Shown: positions 1 to 7,091 of the stretch, piece by piece | How positions within the stretch are numbered: the stretch's first letter is position 1 | Layout: each line of letters starts with the position of its first letter | Source: Kitasatospora sp. SolWspMP-SS2h | GTDB taxonomy: Bacteria > Actinomycetota > Actinomycetes > Streptomycetales > Streptomycetaceae | Length of the DNA stretch: 64,000 nt | Assembly (NCBI RefSeq): GCF_003259315.1 | Contig: NZ_QLLT01000013.1 | Coordinates: 124,001-188,000, forward strand | Direction: 5' to 3' | Position numbers and translations under genes: made by a program | The notes under the pieces: model-generated | Seen by the model: the letters and a program-made list of their open reading frames with translations, nothing else | The model's database searches: none | What the model was told of the DNA's origin: nothing

Positions 1-601
1 GGCCCTGGGCGCGGCCGTCCGCGACGGCGTCCGCCACGTCGTCTACACCAGCCTGACCACGGCCGGCGACCACCTCGGTTTCGCGCTCGCGCACCGCGCC
101 ACCGAACGCCTCGTCCGGGAGAGCGGGCCGGCCTGGACGATCCTGCGCAACGGCCTGTACGCCGAACTCTTCGGCGGCCTGCTGCGCTGGTCCGGGGACG
201 GCGTGGAGTCCGCGTTCGGGGACGGCGCGCTGGCCGCGGTCGCGCGGGCGGACCTCGCCGAGGTCGCGGCACTGGTCGCGGCGGACCCGGCGGCGCACCG
301 CGGGCGCGTCCACGACCTGGTCGGCACGCCGGTCACGGCGGGCCGGGTCGCCGACCGACTCGGGGTGCCGCACCGCACCATCGGCCTGGGCGAGTACCGG
401 CGCAGGCTGCTGGAGGAGACGCCGGGGCTGCTGCCCTTCCAGCCCCCCATGCTCGTCTCGATCGCCACCGGCGTCCGGCACGGCTTCCTGGACGGCACCG
501 ACCCCACCCTGACCGACCTCCTCGGCCGCCCCGCCCTCGACCCCCTGGCCGTGGCCGCGACCACCGCCTCCGCCGCCCGCCCGGCGGCGGGCGTCCGGTA
601 G
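1..601 (+). CDS. NmrA-like NAD(P)-dependent oxidoreductase, 5' truncated
   Basis: The reading frame is open from base 2 to a TAG at 599-601, so the N-terminal part with the Rossmann nucleotide-binding loop lies outside the window. About 199 residues remain. They read VRHVVYTSLTTAGD, then a helix and ILRNGLYAELFGGLL, then a C-terminal substrate lobe. That order matches the atypical short-chain dehydrogenase NmrA/QOR2 group, whose members sense or reduce with NAD(P)H. The YTS segment follows strand 5 of the fold. Substrate and partner cannot be read from the fragment. No downstream gene on this strand belongs to it, and a 200-bp repeat-rich spacer follows. Confidence 0.75.
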   Translation, partial: ALGAAVRDGVRHVVYTSLTTAGDHLGFALAHRATERLVRESGPAWTILRNGLYAELFGGLLRWSGDGVESAFGDGALAAVARADLAEVAALVAADPAAHRGRVHDLVGTPVTAGRVADRLGVPHRTIGLGEYRRRLLEETPGLLPFQPPMLVSIATGVRHGFLDGTDPTLTDLLGRPALDPLAVAATTASAARPAAGVR

Positions 602-797
602 CGGCGCCGAGCGGTCGGGGCGGTCGGGGCCGTCAGATCCGCCGGGTCCGCCGGGTCCGCCAGGTCCTCGAAGGCCGCGTCACCGCCTGCCGCACCTCGG
701 CCGACCGGCACGACCGGCACGCCTGGCACGCCCGGCATCACAGGCACGACCGGCACGCCCGGCGCGGCGGCTGACCGCCCGTCGGGGGCTCCGCTGT
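602..797. repeat. Short GC-rich tandem repeats in an intergenic spacer
   Basis: The spacer between the reductase and the MHYT gene holds two runs of imperfect short tandem repeats. Bases about 635-672 repeat a 9-base GGGTCCGCC-like unit, and about 696-765 repeat a 10-12-base CGGCACGACC/CGGCACGCC unit. Frames through it give only Val-Pro or Asp-Pro low-complexity peptides, so I do not call a gene here. Confidence 0.5.
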
Positions 798-854
798 ACG
801 GCGCGGGGCCCCGGTGCGGGCGTGTCGCCGTCCGCGTCCGGGGCCCCGCGCCGT
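798..854 (-). terminator. Long perfect inverted repeat, terminator of the MHYT gene
   Basis: ACGGCGCGGGGCCCCGG at 798-814 is exactly complementary to 838-854, giving a 17-bp stem with a 23-base loop. It starts 14 bases beyond the stop codon of the minus-strand MHYT gene. There is no T tract, as is usual for actinobacterial terminators. Confidence 0.75.
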
Positions 855-868
855 GTGGGGTGCGGCCG

Positions 869-1666
869 TCAGCGGCGTTCCTGTCCGAACAGGTCGACCC
901 GGATCGGCTCGGCGGCCGGGGTCCGGCCGTCCTCCGGGTCCTGCGGGGAGAGCGCGATCGCGATGCCCGCGACGGCGAGGACGACCATGATGCCGACGGC
1001 CAGCGGGAGGATGAACTGCGAGGCGGGGGTGCCGTCGCCGAGCGGGCGGCCGTCGAGGGTGACGGTGACGGCGGCCATCGCGGTGTAGTGCATGGCGACC
1101 ACCGCGACGCCGGCGATCAGGGCGGCGCCGAGCGCCGAGGGCAGGCCCTTGACGTTCAGCGTCATCCACAGCGCCGCGGTGGCCGCGGCGACGGCGATGG
1201 CCACCGAGGCGGCCACCAGCGGGACGGCGTAGGAGACCTCGCCCTCGACCTGCATCGCGGCCATGCCGAGGTAGTGCATGCCGGCGACGCCGCCGCCGGT
1301 CAGGACGCCGCCGGCCAGCAGGGTGCCGGTGCCCTTGCCGCGGTAGCCGACGAAGCCGATGCCCAGGCCGACCACGACGACCGCCACCAGCAGGCTGAGC
1401 ACGGTGAGCGGGATGTCGTAGACCAGGGTGGAGGAGTCGACCATGAAGCCGAGCATCGCGATGAAGTGCATGGACCAGATGCCGCACCCGAACGCCCCGG
1501 CCGCCAGCGCCAGCCAGCCGAAGCGCCGGTTCGGGCGCAGCGTCATGGCCCGTGCGGTGCAGCGCAGTCCGATCGCGGCTCCGACGCAGGCGATCAGGTA
1601 GGCCACGACCGGGTTCACCCACCCGTACTGGAAACCGTCGAGGTGGGCCGTGGTGCCGTGGTGCAT
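869..1666 (-). CDS. MHYT-domain integral membrane sensor
   Basis: A 265-residue protein that is almost entirely membrane helices. It carries three MHYT-type motifs (MHFIAMLG, MHYLGMAA, MHYTAMAA), each near a membrane face and followed by a helix. MHYT domains are seven-helix modules proposed to bind copper and sense oxygen, CO or NO. Most are fused to GGDEF/EAL or kinase domains; this one has only the sensor and a short tail of about 20 residues, so any output must be another protein. I start at the ATG at 1666, reading MHHGTTAHLDGF; the longer open frame upstream is antisense to the NYN gene and lacks sensible sequence. A strong hairpin follows the stop. Confidence 0.85.
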   Translation of the reverse strand: MHHGTTAHLDGFQYGWVNPVVAYLIACVGAAIGLRCTARAMTLRPNRRFGWLALAAGAFGCGIWSMHFIAMLGFMVDSSTLVYDIPLTVLSLLVAVVVVGLGIGFVGYRGKGTGTLLAGGVLTGGGVAGMHYLGMAAMQVEGEVSYAVPLVAASVAIAVAAATAALWMTLNVKGLPSALGAALIAGVAVVAMHYTAMAAVTVTLDGRPLGDGTPASQFILPLAVGIMVVLAVAGIAIALSPQDPEDGRTPAAEPIRVDLFGQERR

Positions 1667-1807
1667 GAAGGATCCGATCGGGAACGACTGCGGGTGCGGG
1701 TTTTGCCTCCGAGACAATACCGCCCGGTAGGGATTGGTCCGTACCAGCGCCCCGCCACCCGTCCCGTCCGGACCCTGTCCCGTCCGGTCGTGGCAGGCTT
1801 GGTGTCC

Positions 1808-2335
1808 ATGGAGCAGCCCGCCGGAACACCCCGCGTCCCGCACCCGCCCGTGCCGCCGCCGCTGCTGGTGGTGGACGGCGCGAACGTGGTCGGCTCCGTG
1901 CCGGACGGGTGGTGGCGGGACCGGCGGGGCGCGGCCGAGCGGCTGCGCGACGCGCTGGTGCCGGTGGCGGCGGCCGGGGTGCCGGGCGTGCCGGGCCCGC
2001 TGGCGGTGGTCCTGGTGGTGGAGGGCGCGGCGCGCGGCGTCGGCGGGGTGCCGGAGGTGCGGGTGGTGTCGGCCCCGGGCAGCGGGGACGACCGGATCGT
2101 GGAGCTGGTCGCCGCCGAGTCCGCCGCCGCGCCGGGTCGCCGCCTGCTGGTGGTGACGGCCGACCGCGAGCTGCGCGGGCGGGTCGCCGCACTGGGCGCG
2201 GAGCCGCTGGGCCCGCGCACGGTGCGCGGCAGCGGCAGCGGCAGCGGCAGCAACGACGGCGACGGCGACGGCGGCGTCAGCGGCAGGAACACCGGCCGGG
2301 GCAAGGGCCGGACGGACGGTGCGCGCGACGGCTGA
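1808..2335 (+). CDS. NYN/PIN-like ribonuclease domain protein
   Basis: A 175-residue protein. LLVVDGANVVGSVPDGWW near the N-terminus and LLVVTADRELRGRV in the second half are the acidic active-site strands of the NYN branch of the PIN-like nuclease fold: Asp in DGAN, Asp in TAD, and a central acidic GDDRIVELV. Members are predicted metal-dependent RNases; streptomycete homologues are often called NTP pyrophosphohydrolase without evidence. The last 35 residues are a Gly/Ser/Asp-rich low-complexity tail (SGSGSGSN, DGDGDGG) ending in basic residues. It is divergent from the MHYT gene with about 140 bp between starts, so the two promoters are close together. Confidence 0.75.
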   Translation: MEQPAGTPRVPHPPVPPPLLVVDGANVVGSVPDGWWRDRRGAAERLRDALVPVAAAGVPGVPGPLAVVLVVEGAARGVGGVPEVRVVSAPGSGDDRIVELVAAESAAAPGRRLLVVTADRELRGRVAALGAEPLGPRTVRGSGSGSGSNDGDGDGGVSGRNTGRGKGRTDGARDG

Positions 2336-2409
2336 CACCGCGCCAGGAACTTTGCCTCACAGGCAAAGTGAGCCGCCGTCGAGGAGGTGACGGGGCCTCA
2401 GGGAAGACC

Positions 2410-2733
2410 TCAGGCCAGCCTGGTCCGGGTGGCGGCCGGGCGGGTGCGGCCGCGGGAGCTGACGGCGGGTCTGGTGGGGCGGCGGTCCGGCCTGGCGGGC
2501 CGCCCGTCGGCGGCCGGGGCGGGGCGGGCGGCGAGCGCGGCCTTGAGCGCGCGGACGGCCAACAGGACGGCGACGGCGGCGAGTTCGGCGGGTTCGACGG
2601 CACCCCGGGCGGCGGCGGCGCGCTGGCAGGCCGAGCACCAGACGGAGCTGGCCCGGCCGCCGTCGGGGTAGTCCAGGCCGAGCGGCACCAGGTAGTGGCA
2701 GCCGCAGTCCTGGCAGACGAAGAGCAGCCTCAT
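2410..2733 (-). CDS. Small zinc-ribbon protein, function unknown
   Basis: 107 residues starting MRLLFVCQDCGCHYLVPLG and followed by VWCSACQRAAAA. The CxxC ... CxxC spacing is a zinc ribbon. The rest is an Ala-rich helix and a long Arg/Pro/Ala tail without recognisable features. The ATG at 2733 overlaps the TGA of the upstream 53-residue gene as ATGA, so I prefer it over a start 12 codons further up. The two genes look like one translationally coupled unit. No function is assigned. Confidence 0.55.
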   Translation of the reverse strand: MRLLFVCQDCGCHYLVPLGLDYPDGGRASSVWCSACQRAAAARGAVEPAELAAVAVLLAVRALKAALAARPAPAADGRPARPDRRPTRPAVSSRGRTRPAATRTRLA

Positions 2734-2891
2734 CGCTGCACCACCCCCGAGCCGCCGCACACCGAGCACGGCGACCAGTACCTGCGCTGCACCGGTCGCT
2801 GTCCCCCGCGCTGGTCGGTCTCCACCGAGTGCTCCGTCTTCTCCGTTCCGCGCGCCCCGCCGCAGCCGGGGCAGGTCTGCTGCTCAGCCAT
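2730..2891 (-). CDS. 53-residue protein with paired CxxC motifs
   Basis: This short frame encodes MAEQQTCPGCGGARG, a basic middle, and YWSPCSVCGGSGVVQR. The CPGCGG and CSVCGGSG pairs resemble half of the DnaJ-type cysteine-rich zinc finger (CxxCxGxG) and are common in small streptomycete proteins of unknown role. A strong ribosome binding site, GGAGGTGACC, lies just before the ATG at 2891. The stop overlaps the start of the next zinc-ribbon gene (ATGA), which argues that both are real and co-translated. Confidence 0.7.
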   Translation of the reverse strand: MAEQQTCPGCGGARGTEKTEHSVETDQRGGQRPVQRRYWSPCSVCGGSGVVQR

Positions 2892-3159
2892 CGGTCACCT
2901 CCAGACCACAGACCGTAGCGCGCCGATCCCGTCCGCGACAGCGGTTCGCCACCGGACCACCCCCAAGCTTTGCCCGTACGCCCGAACGCCGCCCGGCACC
3001 TGCGTGCACTTCCGGCCCAGGGGGCGCGGGCGGCCACCGGGGGCGCGGGCAGCGGGGAAAGCGCGCCGGGCGGGTGTCGGGGCGCGCCGCGGGCGGCGGT
3101 GTGCGCCGGGTCCGATCCCCGTCGGCGGGGCGGGCCCGCGGTGCGCGATGATCACGGCC

Positions 3160-3798
3160 ATGACCACGAACCCGCCGGGCATCCGGATCGAGCACCGCGG
3201 CGCTGTCCCGCAGGTCCACCCCACCGCCTACGTCGCGCCGACGGCCACCCTGGTCGGCGACGTCCGGATCGGCCCGCGCGCCCGGGTGATGTACGGGGCG
3301 GTGCTGGACGCGGAGGGCTCCCGGATCGAGGTCGGCGAGGCGACGGTGGTGTGCGAGAACGCGGTGCTGCGCGCCTCCGCCGTCGCCGCCGACCGGCCGG
3401 TCCTGCTCGGCGACCGCGTCTTCGTCGGCCCGCACGCCACCCTGCTGGGCTGCACCGTGCGGCGGGCCTGCTACCTGGCGAGTTCGGTGCACGTGCTCCA
3501 GGGGGCCGTGGTGGGCACCGGCTCGGTGGTCGCGGTCGCGGCCCTGGTGCACGCCCGCACGGTGCTGCCCGAGGAGTACTTCGTCCCGCCGTACACCATG
3601 GCCGTCGGCGACCCGGTGCGGCTACTGGCCCCGGGCGACCCCGAGGTGCCGCAGGTGCTCGGCCGGCTCGGCTTCGCGGCCACGGCCTTCGGGGTCGACG
3701 CCTCCTGGACCGACCGCGTTGCCCGGCACGAGCGGATGGCCGAGGTCCGCGCGGCGGAGTTCGCGGCGCACCTGGACGACCGCCCCGCAACCGGCTGA
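3160..3798 (+). CDS. Left-handed beta-helix (hexapeptide repeat) protein, gamma-carbonic-anhydrase-like
   Basis: 212 residues. Repeats of the form [V/A]xxxATLVGDVRIGPRARVMYGAVL and PVLLGDRVFVGPHATLLGCTV are hexapeptide turns of a left-handed beta helix, followed by a C-terminal helix. The arrangement matches the gamma-carbonic anhydrase/PaaY/YrdA group, which forms trimers with metal at subunit interfaces. The usual three His ligands are not obvious: I see GPHATLLG, but the other positions are replaced by SSVHVLQG and VHARTVLP, so activity is uncertain. An ATG at 3148 is an alternative start four codons upstream. It stands alone. Confidence 0.75.
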   Translation: MTTNPPGIRIEHRGAVPQVHPTAYVAPTATLVGDVRIGPRARVMYGAVLDAEGSRIEVGEATVVCENAVLRASAVAADRPVLLGDRVFVGPHATLLGCTVRRACYLASSVHVLQGAVVGTGSVVAVAALVHARTVLPEEYFVPPYTMAVGDPVRLLAPGDPEVPQVLGRLGFAATAFGVDASWTDRVARHERMAEVRAAEFAAHLDDRPATG

Positions 3799-3877
3799 CC
3801 GGCCGGACCGGCCGACCGGCTGATCCTGTGTCCCGCCCGGGCCGTCCGCCCCGCCCGCCGCGCCCGGGCCGGACGGG

Positions 3878-4192
3878 TCAGGACGCCGGACGGCCGCGCG
3901 CCGGACGCGGCCAGTCCGCGGGGGACGCCTCGACGTCGTTGCCGCGCACCCAGACCGTGGAGACCCCGAGCAGTCGGCGCATCACCGCGAAGCCGCCCTC
4001 CCAGCCGCCGGGCAGCCGCAGCCGGCCGGAGCGGACGGTCCCGGCGCTGAACCGGGTGTCCCCGCTCTCCAGCATGCCGGTCCAGCCGGGCAGGCCCACG
4101 TCCGGGACGTTGCCGGTCAGTTCGGCCTGGACCGGGATCTCCAGTCCGTCGGCCAGCAGCAGGGCGGGGCCCCGGTACACGGGTGAGGTCAT
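3878..4192 (-). CDS. Conserved small protein of unknown function
   Basis: 104 residues beginning MTSPVYRGPALLLADGLEIP. It alternates beta-strand-like segments (IPVQAELTGNVPD, TRFSAGTVRSGRLRLPG, EGGFAVMRR) with glycine turns, which suggests a small beta barrel or sandwich. I do not recognise the family with certainty. There is no signal peptide or membrane helix. No clear ribosome binding site precedes the ATG, so the start is provisional. It lies 120 bp downstream of the SsgA-like gene on the same strand. Confidence 0.5.
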   Translation of the reverse strand: MTSPVYRGPALLLADGLEIPVQAELTGNVPDVGLPGWTGMLESGDTRFSAGTVRSGRLRLPGGWEGGFAVMRRLLGVSTVWVRGNDVEASPADWPRPARGRPAS

Positions 4193-4315
4193 GCCTAGAG
4201 GGTGCGGGAGGCCCCCGAAACCGCGCAAATCCCGCAACCCGGACGGAGCGGGCCCGGCGGGGCCGCTCGGCGGACGGAAACCCCCCGCGCCACCCGTCCG
4301 GGTCGGCACGGCGGC

Positions 4316-4798
4316 TCACCCGCCGTCCCCGTCGTCGTCCTCCCTCAGCAGCCGCTCGACCAGCCCGTCGAGGTCGACGTGCTCCTGTTCGCAGCCGACC
4401 GGGACGACGCACTCGGTGCGCCGCAGGAAGTCGCGCAGGGTCCGGGCGGGCAGGCGGAGCAGGGCGTCGGCCTCCTCGCCGCGCAGGGCGAGCAGGAGGT
4501 GTCCGCGATCGGGGCCGTGGCCGGGCGCGACGGACATGTCGCCGAAGCCGGCGGGGCGCGTCAGGCCGGCCAGCAGGACGTCGCGGGAGAGCGACCAGAT
4601 GACGGGGTCGGGCAGGTCGACGTGGCTGTCCAGGTGGACGGTGTAGGGCTCGTCGGCGCCGTAGCGCAGCCGGGCGACGACGGGGACGTGCAGTCCGGGC
4701 GCGACGACCACCTCCAGGACGAGGTACCGGACGACCCGGACGGCGCTGTCGCGCTGCGGCGGGACCTGCGGCTCCCCGGGCGCCTCCTCCGGGTTCAC
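4316..4798 (-). CDS. SsgA-family sporulation/cell division regulator (SALP)
   Basis: About 160 residues with the SsgA-like layout: a beta-rich half with VVARLRYGADEPYTVHLDSHVDLPDPVIWSLSRDVLLAGL, then RPAGFGDMSVAP, LLLALRGEEADALLRLPARTLRDFLRRTECVVPVGCE, and an acidic helical end. SALPs are restricted to morphologically complex actinomycetes and control septum placement and spore-wall steps by localising divisome proteins, as SsgB does for FtsZ. The paralogue cannot be told from sequence alone. The GTG at 4798 (VNPEEAPGEP) is my choice; a GTG at 4846 is also in frame, but that stretch is GGTTCC-repeat DNA. Neither has a strong ribosome binding site. Confidence 0.8.
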   Translation of the reverse strand: MNPEEAPGEPQVPPQRDSAVRVVRYLVLEVVVAPGLHVPVVARLRYGADEPYTVHLDSHVDLPDPVIWSLSRDVLLAGLTRPAGFGDMSVAPGHGPDRGHLLLALRGEEADALLRLPARTLRDFLRRTECVVPVGCEQEHVDLDGLVERLLREDDDGDGG

Positions 4799-4800
4799 CG

Positions 4801-4910
4801 GGCCCCGCCGCCCCGGGTCCGGAACCGCCGGGAACCACGGAACCACCGGGAACCGCAGCGCCGCCGAGAAGCACGGAGCCGCCGAGAACCGCAGAGCCGC
4901 CGGGGGCTGC
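4801..4910. repeat. Imperfect GGTTCC/GCCGCCGAGAA tandem repeats upstream of the SsgA-like gene
   Basis: The 5' region of the SsgA-like gene contains repeated GGAACCNCCGG units (about 4821-4855), then a slightly different unit, GCCGCCGAGAAGCAC / GCCGCCGAGAACCGC (about 4860-4890). Unit length is about 10-20 bases and copies diverge. The repeats blur which start codon is used and make length variation likely. Confidence 0.45.
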
Positions 4911-5041
4911 GGCGAAACGATTCTTCACTTGCTGAGCAGCGACCCGCTGCGCGCCGCAGCGCCTCTCGAACGTGCACGCCAGGACAACGACGCCGGGCGC
5001 GTTCGGTGACACCCCGGCCGTTCCGCCCCCGAACGGGCCCG

Positions 5042-5329
5042 CTACGCCCGGGCGAGCCGGCGGGCCAGCTCCTCCAGGTAGGCGTCCCCGTACGCGTCGG
5101 CCAGGTCGTCCAGGTCGATCATCGGGGGGATGTCGATGACGGGCTGACGCTCGACCAGGAACGCCACCGTCTCGTGCACGATCCGCCGCTCGTCGCCGTC
5201 GGCGAGGCCCGGCCGTTCCAGCACCGCGTCGGTGACCCGGACCCGCGTGGCGGCCCCGACCGGGCCGTCCTCGACCCGGACCAGGTACTCGCGGTCGCCC
5301 AGGGGCTCCACCCGGATGTCAACTGCCAT
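5042..5329 (-). CDS. Conserved hypothetical protein, 95 residues
   Basis: Begins MAVDIRVEPLGDREYLVRVEDG and continues with an acidic helical C-terminal half ending DLDDLADAYGDAYLEELARRLA. The first half predicts three beta strands and the second half helices. It looks like a small cytosolic streptomycete protein without catalytic motifs. I choose the ATG at 5329 because upstream codons are Arg-rich low complexity. I do not recognise a function. The spacer to the divergent BlaI-type gene is about 300 bp. Confidence 0.65.
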   Translation of the reverse strand: MAVDIRVEPLGDREYLVRVEDGPVGAATRVRVTDAVLERPGLADGDERRIVHETVAFLVERQPVIDIPPMIDLDDLADAYGDAYLEELARRLARA

Positions 5330-5632
5330 GGCGCGGGCCGTCCTTCCGTCGGTGCTCAGCCGGTGCTCGGCCGTGCGGCGGTGCCGACGCCGCGTCACCT
5401 GCCGGTTCCGCCGACGGGGCACCAACCGTTCCCCACCTTACGGCCCGCCCGCCGAAGGCCCGCGCAGGCCCGCGCCCCGGTGGCAGCCGGTATCGCCGCA
5501 CGTCCGCCGGGCGCCCGCCGGGCGCTTGACGAATTCTTTACCCGACGCCCGGCGCGGCCGGACCCGCCCCTAGGATGGGAGGACGAACTGTCCGAGTCGG
5601 GCGCGGGCGGCCGTGCCGGAGGGAGTCTCCCC
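5330..5632. promoter_or_regulatory. Divergent intergenic region before the BlaI/M56 pair
   Basis: About 300 bp without a gene. The only AT-leaning stretch is about 5524-5545 (CTTGACGAATTCTTTACC), with TTGACG at 5526-5531. A TAGGAT at 5571-5576 could be a -10 hexamer, but the two are 39 bases apart and do not form one promoter. The ribosome binding site GGAGGGAG precedes the ATG at 5633. The TACTACA/TGTAGTA-type BlaI operator was looked for and not seen. Confidence 0.4.
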
Positions 5633-6076
5633 ATGGAGTTGGCGGGCGTCGACCCGGAACACGGCGGGGGCGACGAGAGCGGGCGTCCGCGCCGTCGCGG
5701 GCAGGGCGAGCTGGCGACCGAGGTGCTGTCGGTGCTGCACCGGGCACCGGGGCCGGTGACGGCGTCCTGGGTGCAGGAGCAGCTGGGCGGCGAGCTGGCG
5801 TACACCACCGTGATGACCATCCTGTCGCGGCTGCTGGCCAAGCAGGCGGTGGTGCGCAGCCGGGCGGGCCGGGCGTACGTGTGGTCGGCGGTGGCGGACG
5901 CGGCGGGGCTGACGGCCCGCCGGATGCGCCGGCTGCTGGACACCGAGCCGGACCGGGACGCGGTGCTGGCCTCGTTCGTGACGGCGCTGACGCCCGAGGA
6001 CGAGCAGCTGCTGCGGTCGCTGCTGAACGCGGCGGAGCCCTCCCCGGGGGCCGGGGGCCGGGACGACGGGCGCTGA
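5633..6076 (+). CDS. BlaI/MecI/CopY-family transcriptional repressor
   Basis: 147 residues. Residues about 25-100 form the winged helix: GELATEVLSVLHRAPGPVTASWVQEQL, then AYTTVMTILSRLLAKQAVVRSRAGRAYVW. The TTVMTILSRL recognition helix is diagnostic. The C-terminal helices (DRDAVLASFVTALTPEDEQLLRSLL) are the dimerisation part that the partner protease cleaves in Gram-positive systems. The stop is only three bases before the M56 peptidase start, so this is the usual repressor/antirepressor operon. A clear GGAGGGAG site supports the ATG at 5633. The regulated target is not visible; beta-lactam or cell-wall stress is inferred from family. Confidence 0.9.
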   Translation: MELAGVDPEHGGGDESGRPRRRGQGELATEVLSVLHRAPGPVTASWVQEQLGGELAYTTVMTILSRLLAKQAVVRSRAGRAYVWSAVADAAGLTARRMRRLLDTEPDRDAVLASFVTALTPEDEQLLRSLLNAAEPSPGAGGRDDGR

Positions 6077-6079
6077 GCG

Positions 6080-7012
6080 ATGGGCTCCTTCGTCTTCCTC
6101 CCGCTGGTGCTGCCGCTGACCTCGCTGCCGATCGCCCGGCTGGCCGAGCACCACCTGCACCCGCGCCACGCGGTGCGGCTGCTGTCCTGGATCGGCGTGA
6201 CGATGGCGGTGTGCAGCACCCTGGCCCTGGGCCTGCTGTTCGTGGTGGGCACCGCGCAGATCCCGGGCAACCCGCTGCCGGACAGCTGGTCGGACCCGGA
6301 GATCCGCACGGCGGTGCCGTTCCACGAGGCGGTGGGCACGGCGGCGGTGGCGGGCCTGGTGACGGTGCTGACGGCGTGCTCCCGCTCGCTCCGCCGCCAC
6401 CTGCGCATCCGGGCCCGGGCGCAGCGGGTGCTGGCCCCGATGCCGCCGGACTCCGACCTGGTGGTGCTGCCCGACGACGAGCCGTACGCGTACGCGGTGC
6501 CGGGCGGGCCGGGCCGGGTGGTGGTGTCGACGGCGATGATGGACAGCCTGGACGCGGACGAGCAGCGGGCGCTGCTGGCGCACGAGCGCTCGCACCTGGC
6601 GAACCGGCACCACCACTACCTGCTGGCGGCGCAGTTGGCGAGCTGCGTGAACCCGTTCCTGCGCCCGTTGCAGAGGGCGGTCGGGTATGCGACGGAGCGC
6701 TGGGCGGACGAGGAGGCCGCGGGTTCGGTGGGCGACCGGCGGCTGACCGCCCGGGCGGTGGCCCGGGCCGCCCTGGTCACCCGGGGCGCGGGTCCGGCCC
6801 CGTCCTTCGCGGCCTTCGCGGCGCCGGGTCCGGTGCCGCGCCGGGTCACCGCGCTGCTGAGCCCCGCGCTGGGCGAGTCCTGGCCCGCGCCGGCCTCCCC
6901 GGCGGGCCTGGCCGCGATGGTGGCCGCCGCGGGCACCGCGGTCTCGGCGGTCTCGGCCCTGAACGCGGCCGTGGCGCTGGTCCTGCTGGTCAAGGCCGCC
7001 ACCCCCTGGTGA
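6080..7012 (+). CDS. M56 (BlaR1/HtpX-like) membrane metallopeptidase
   Basis: 310 residues with several membrane helices (residues about 1-25, 35-60, 90-110 and the C-terminal 270-310) and a zinc-protease motif, HERSH at residues 168-172, with the downstream ERWADEEAA that supplies the third ligand region. Actinobacterial M56 proteins lack the C-terminal penicillin-sensing domain of staphylococcal BlaR1, and so does this one; the signal it reads is unknown. Three bases separate it from the BlaI-type repressor, which implies co-transcription and cleavage of that repressor. A hairpin follows the stop. Confidence 0.88.
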   Translation: MGSFVFLPLVLPLTSLPIARLAEHHLHPRHAVRLLSWIGVTMAVCSTLALGLLFVVGTAQIPGNPLPDSWSDPEIRTAVPFHEAVGTAAVAGLVTVLTACSRSLRRHLRIRARAQRVLAPMPPDSDLVVLPDDEPYAYAVPGGPGRVVVSTAMMDSLDADEQRALLAHERSHLANRHHHYLLAAQLASCVNPFLRPLQRAVGYATERWADEEAAGSVGDRRLTARAVARAALVTRGAGPAPSFAAFAAPGPVPRRVTALLSPALGESWPAPASPAGLAAMVAAAGTAVSAVSALNAAVALVLLVKAATPW

Positions 7013-7036
7013 CGGCGCGCCGCCGGCGCACCGCCG

Positions 7037-7068
7037 ACGCCCCTCGGTCCTCCCGGTCCGGGGGGCGT
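7037..7068. terminator. Hairpin between convergent M56 and LCP genes
   Basis: ACGCCCC at 7037-7043 pairs with GGGGCGT at 7062-7068. It sits between two convergent genes and can serve both. Confidence 0.55.
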
Positions 7069-7091
7069 TGCCGTCGCGCTCCGCGGCGGGT

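Noticed and set aside
43..756. Minus-strand frame starting with repeated Val-Pro
   Set aside because: It is produced by the tandem repeats at 635-765 and lies antisense to the NmrA-like gene; no domain or ribosome site.
602..797. Small proline-rich gene in the spacer
   Set aside because: Only low-complexity translation from tandem repeats and no ribosome binding site.
5330..5632. BlaI operator TACTACA/TGTAGTA
   Set aside because: Neither half-site is present in the spacer before the BlaI/M56 genes.
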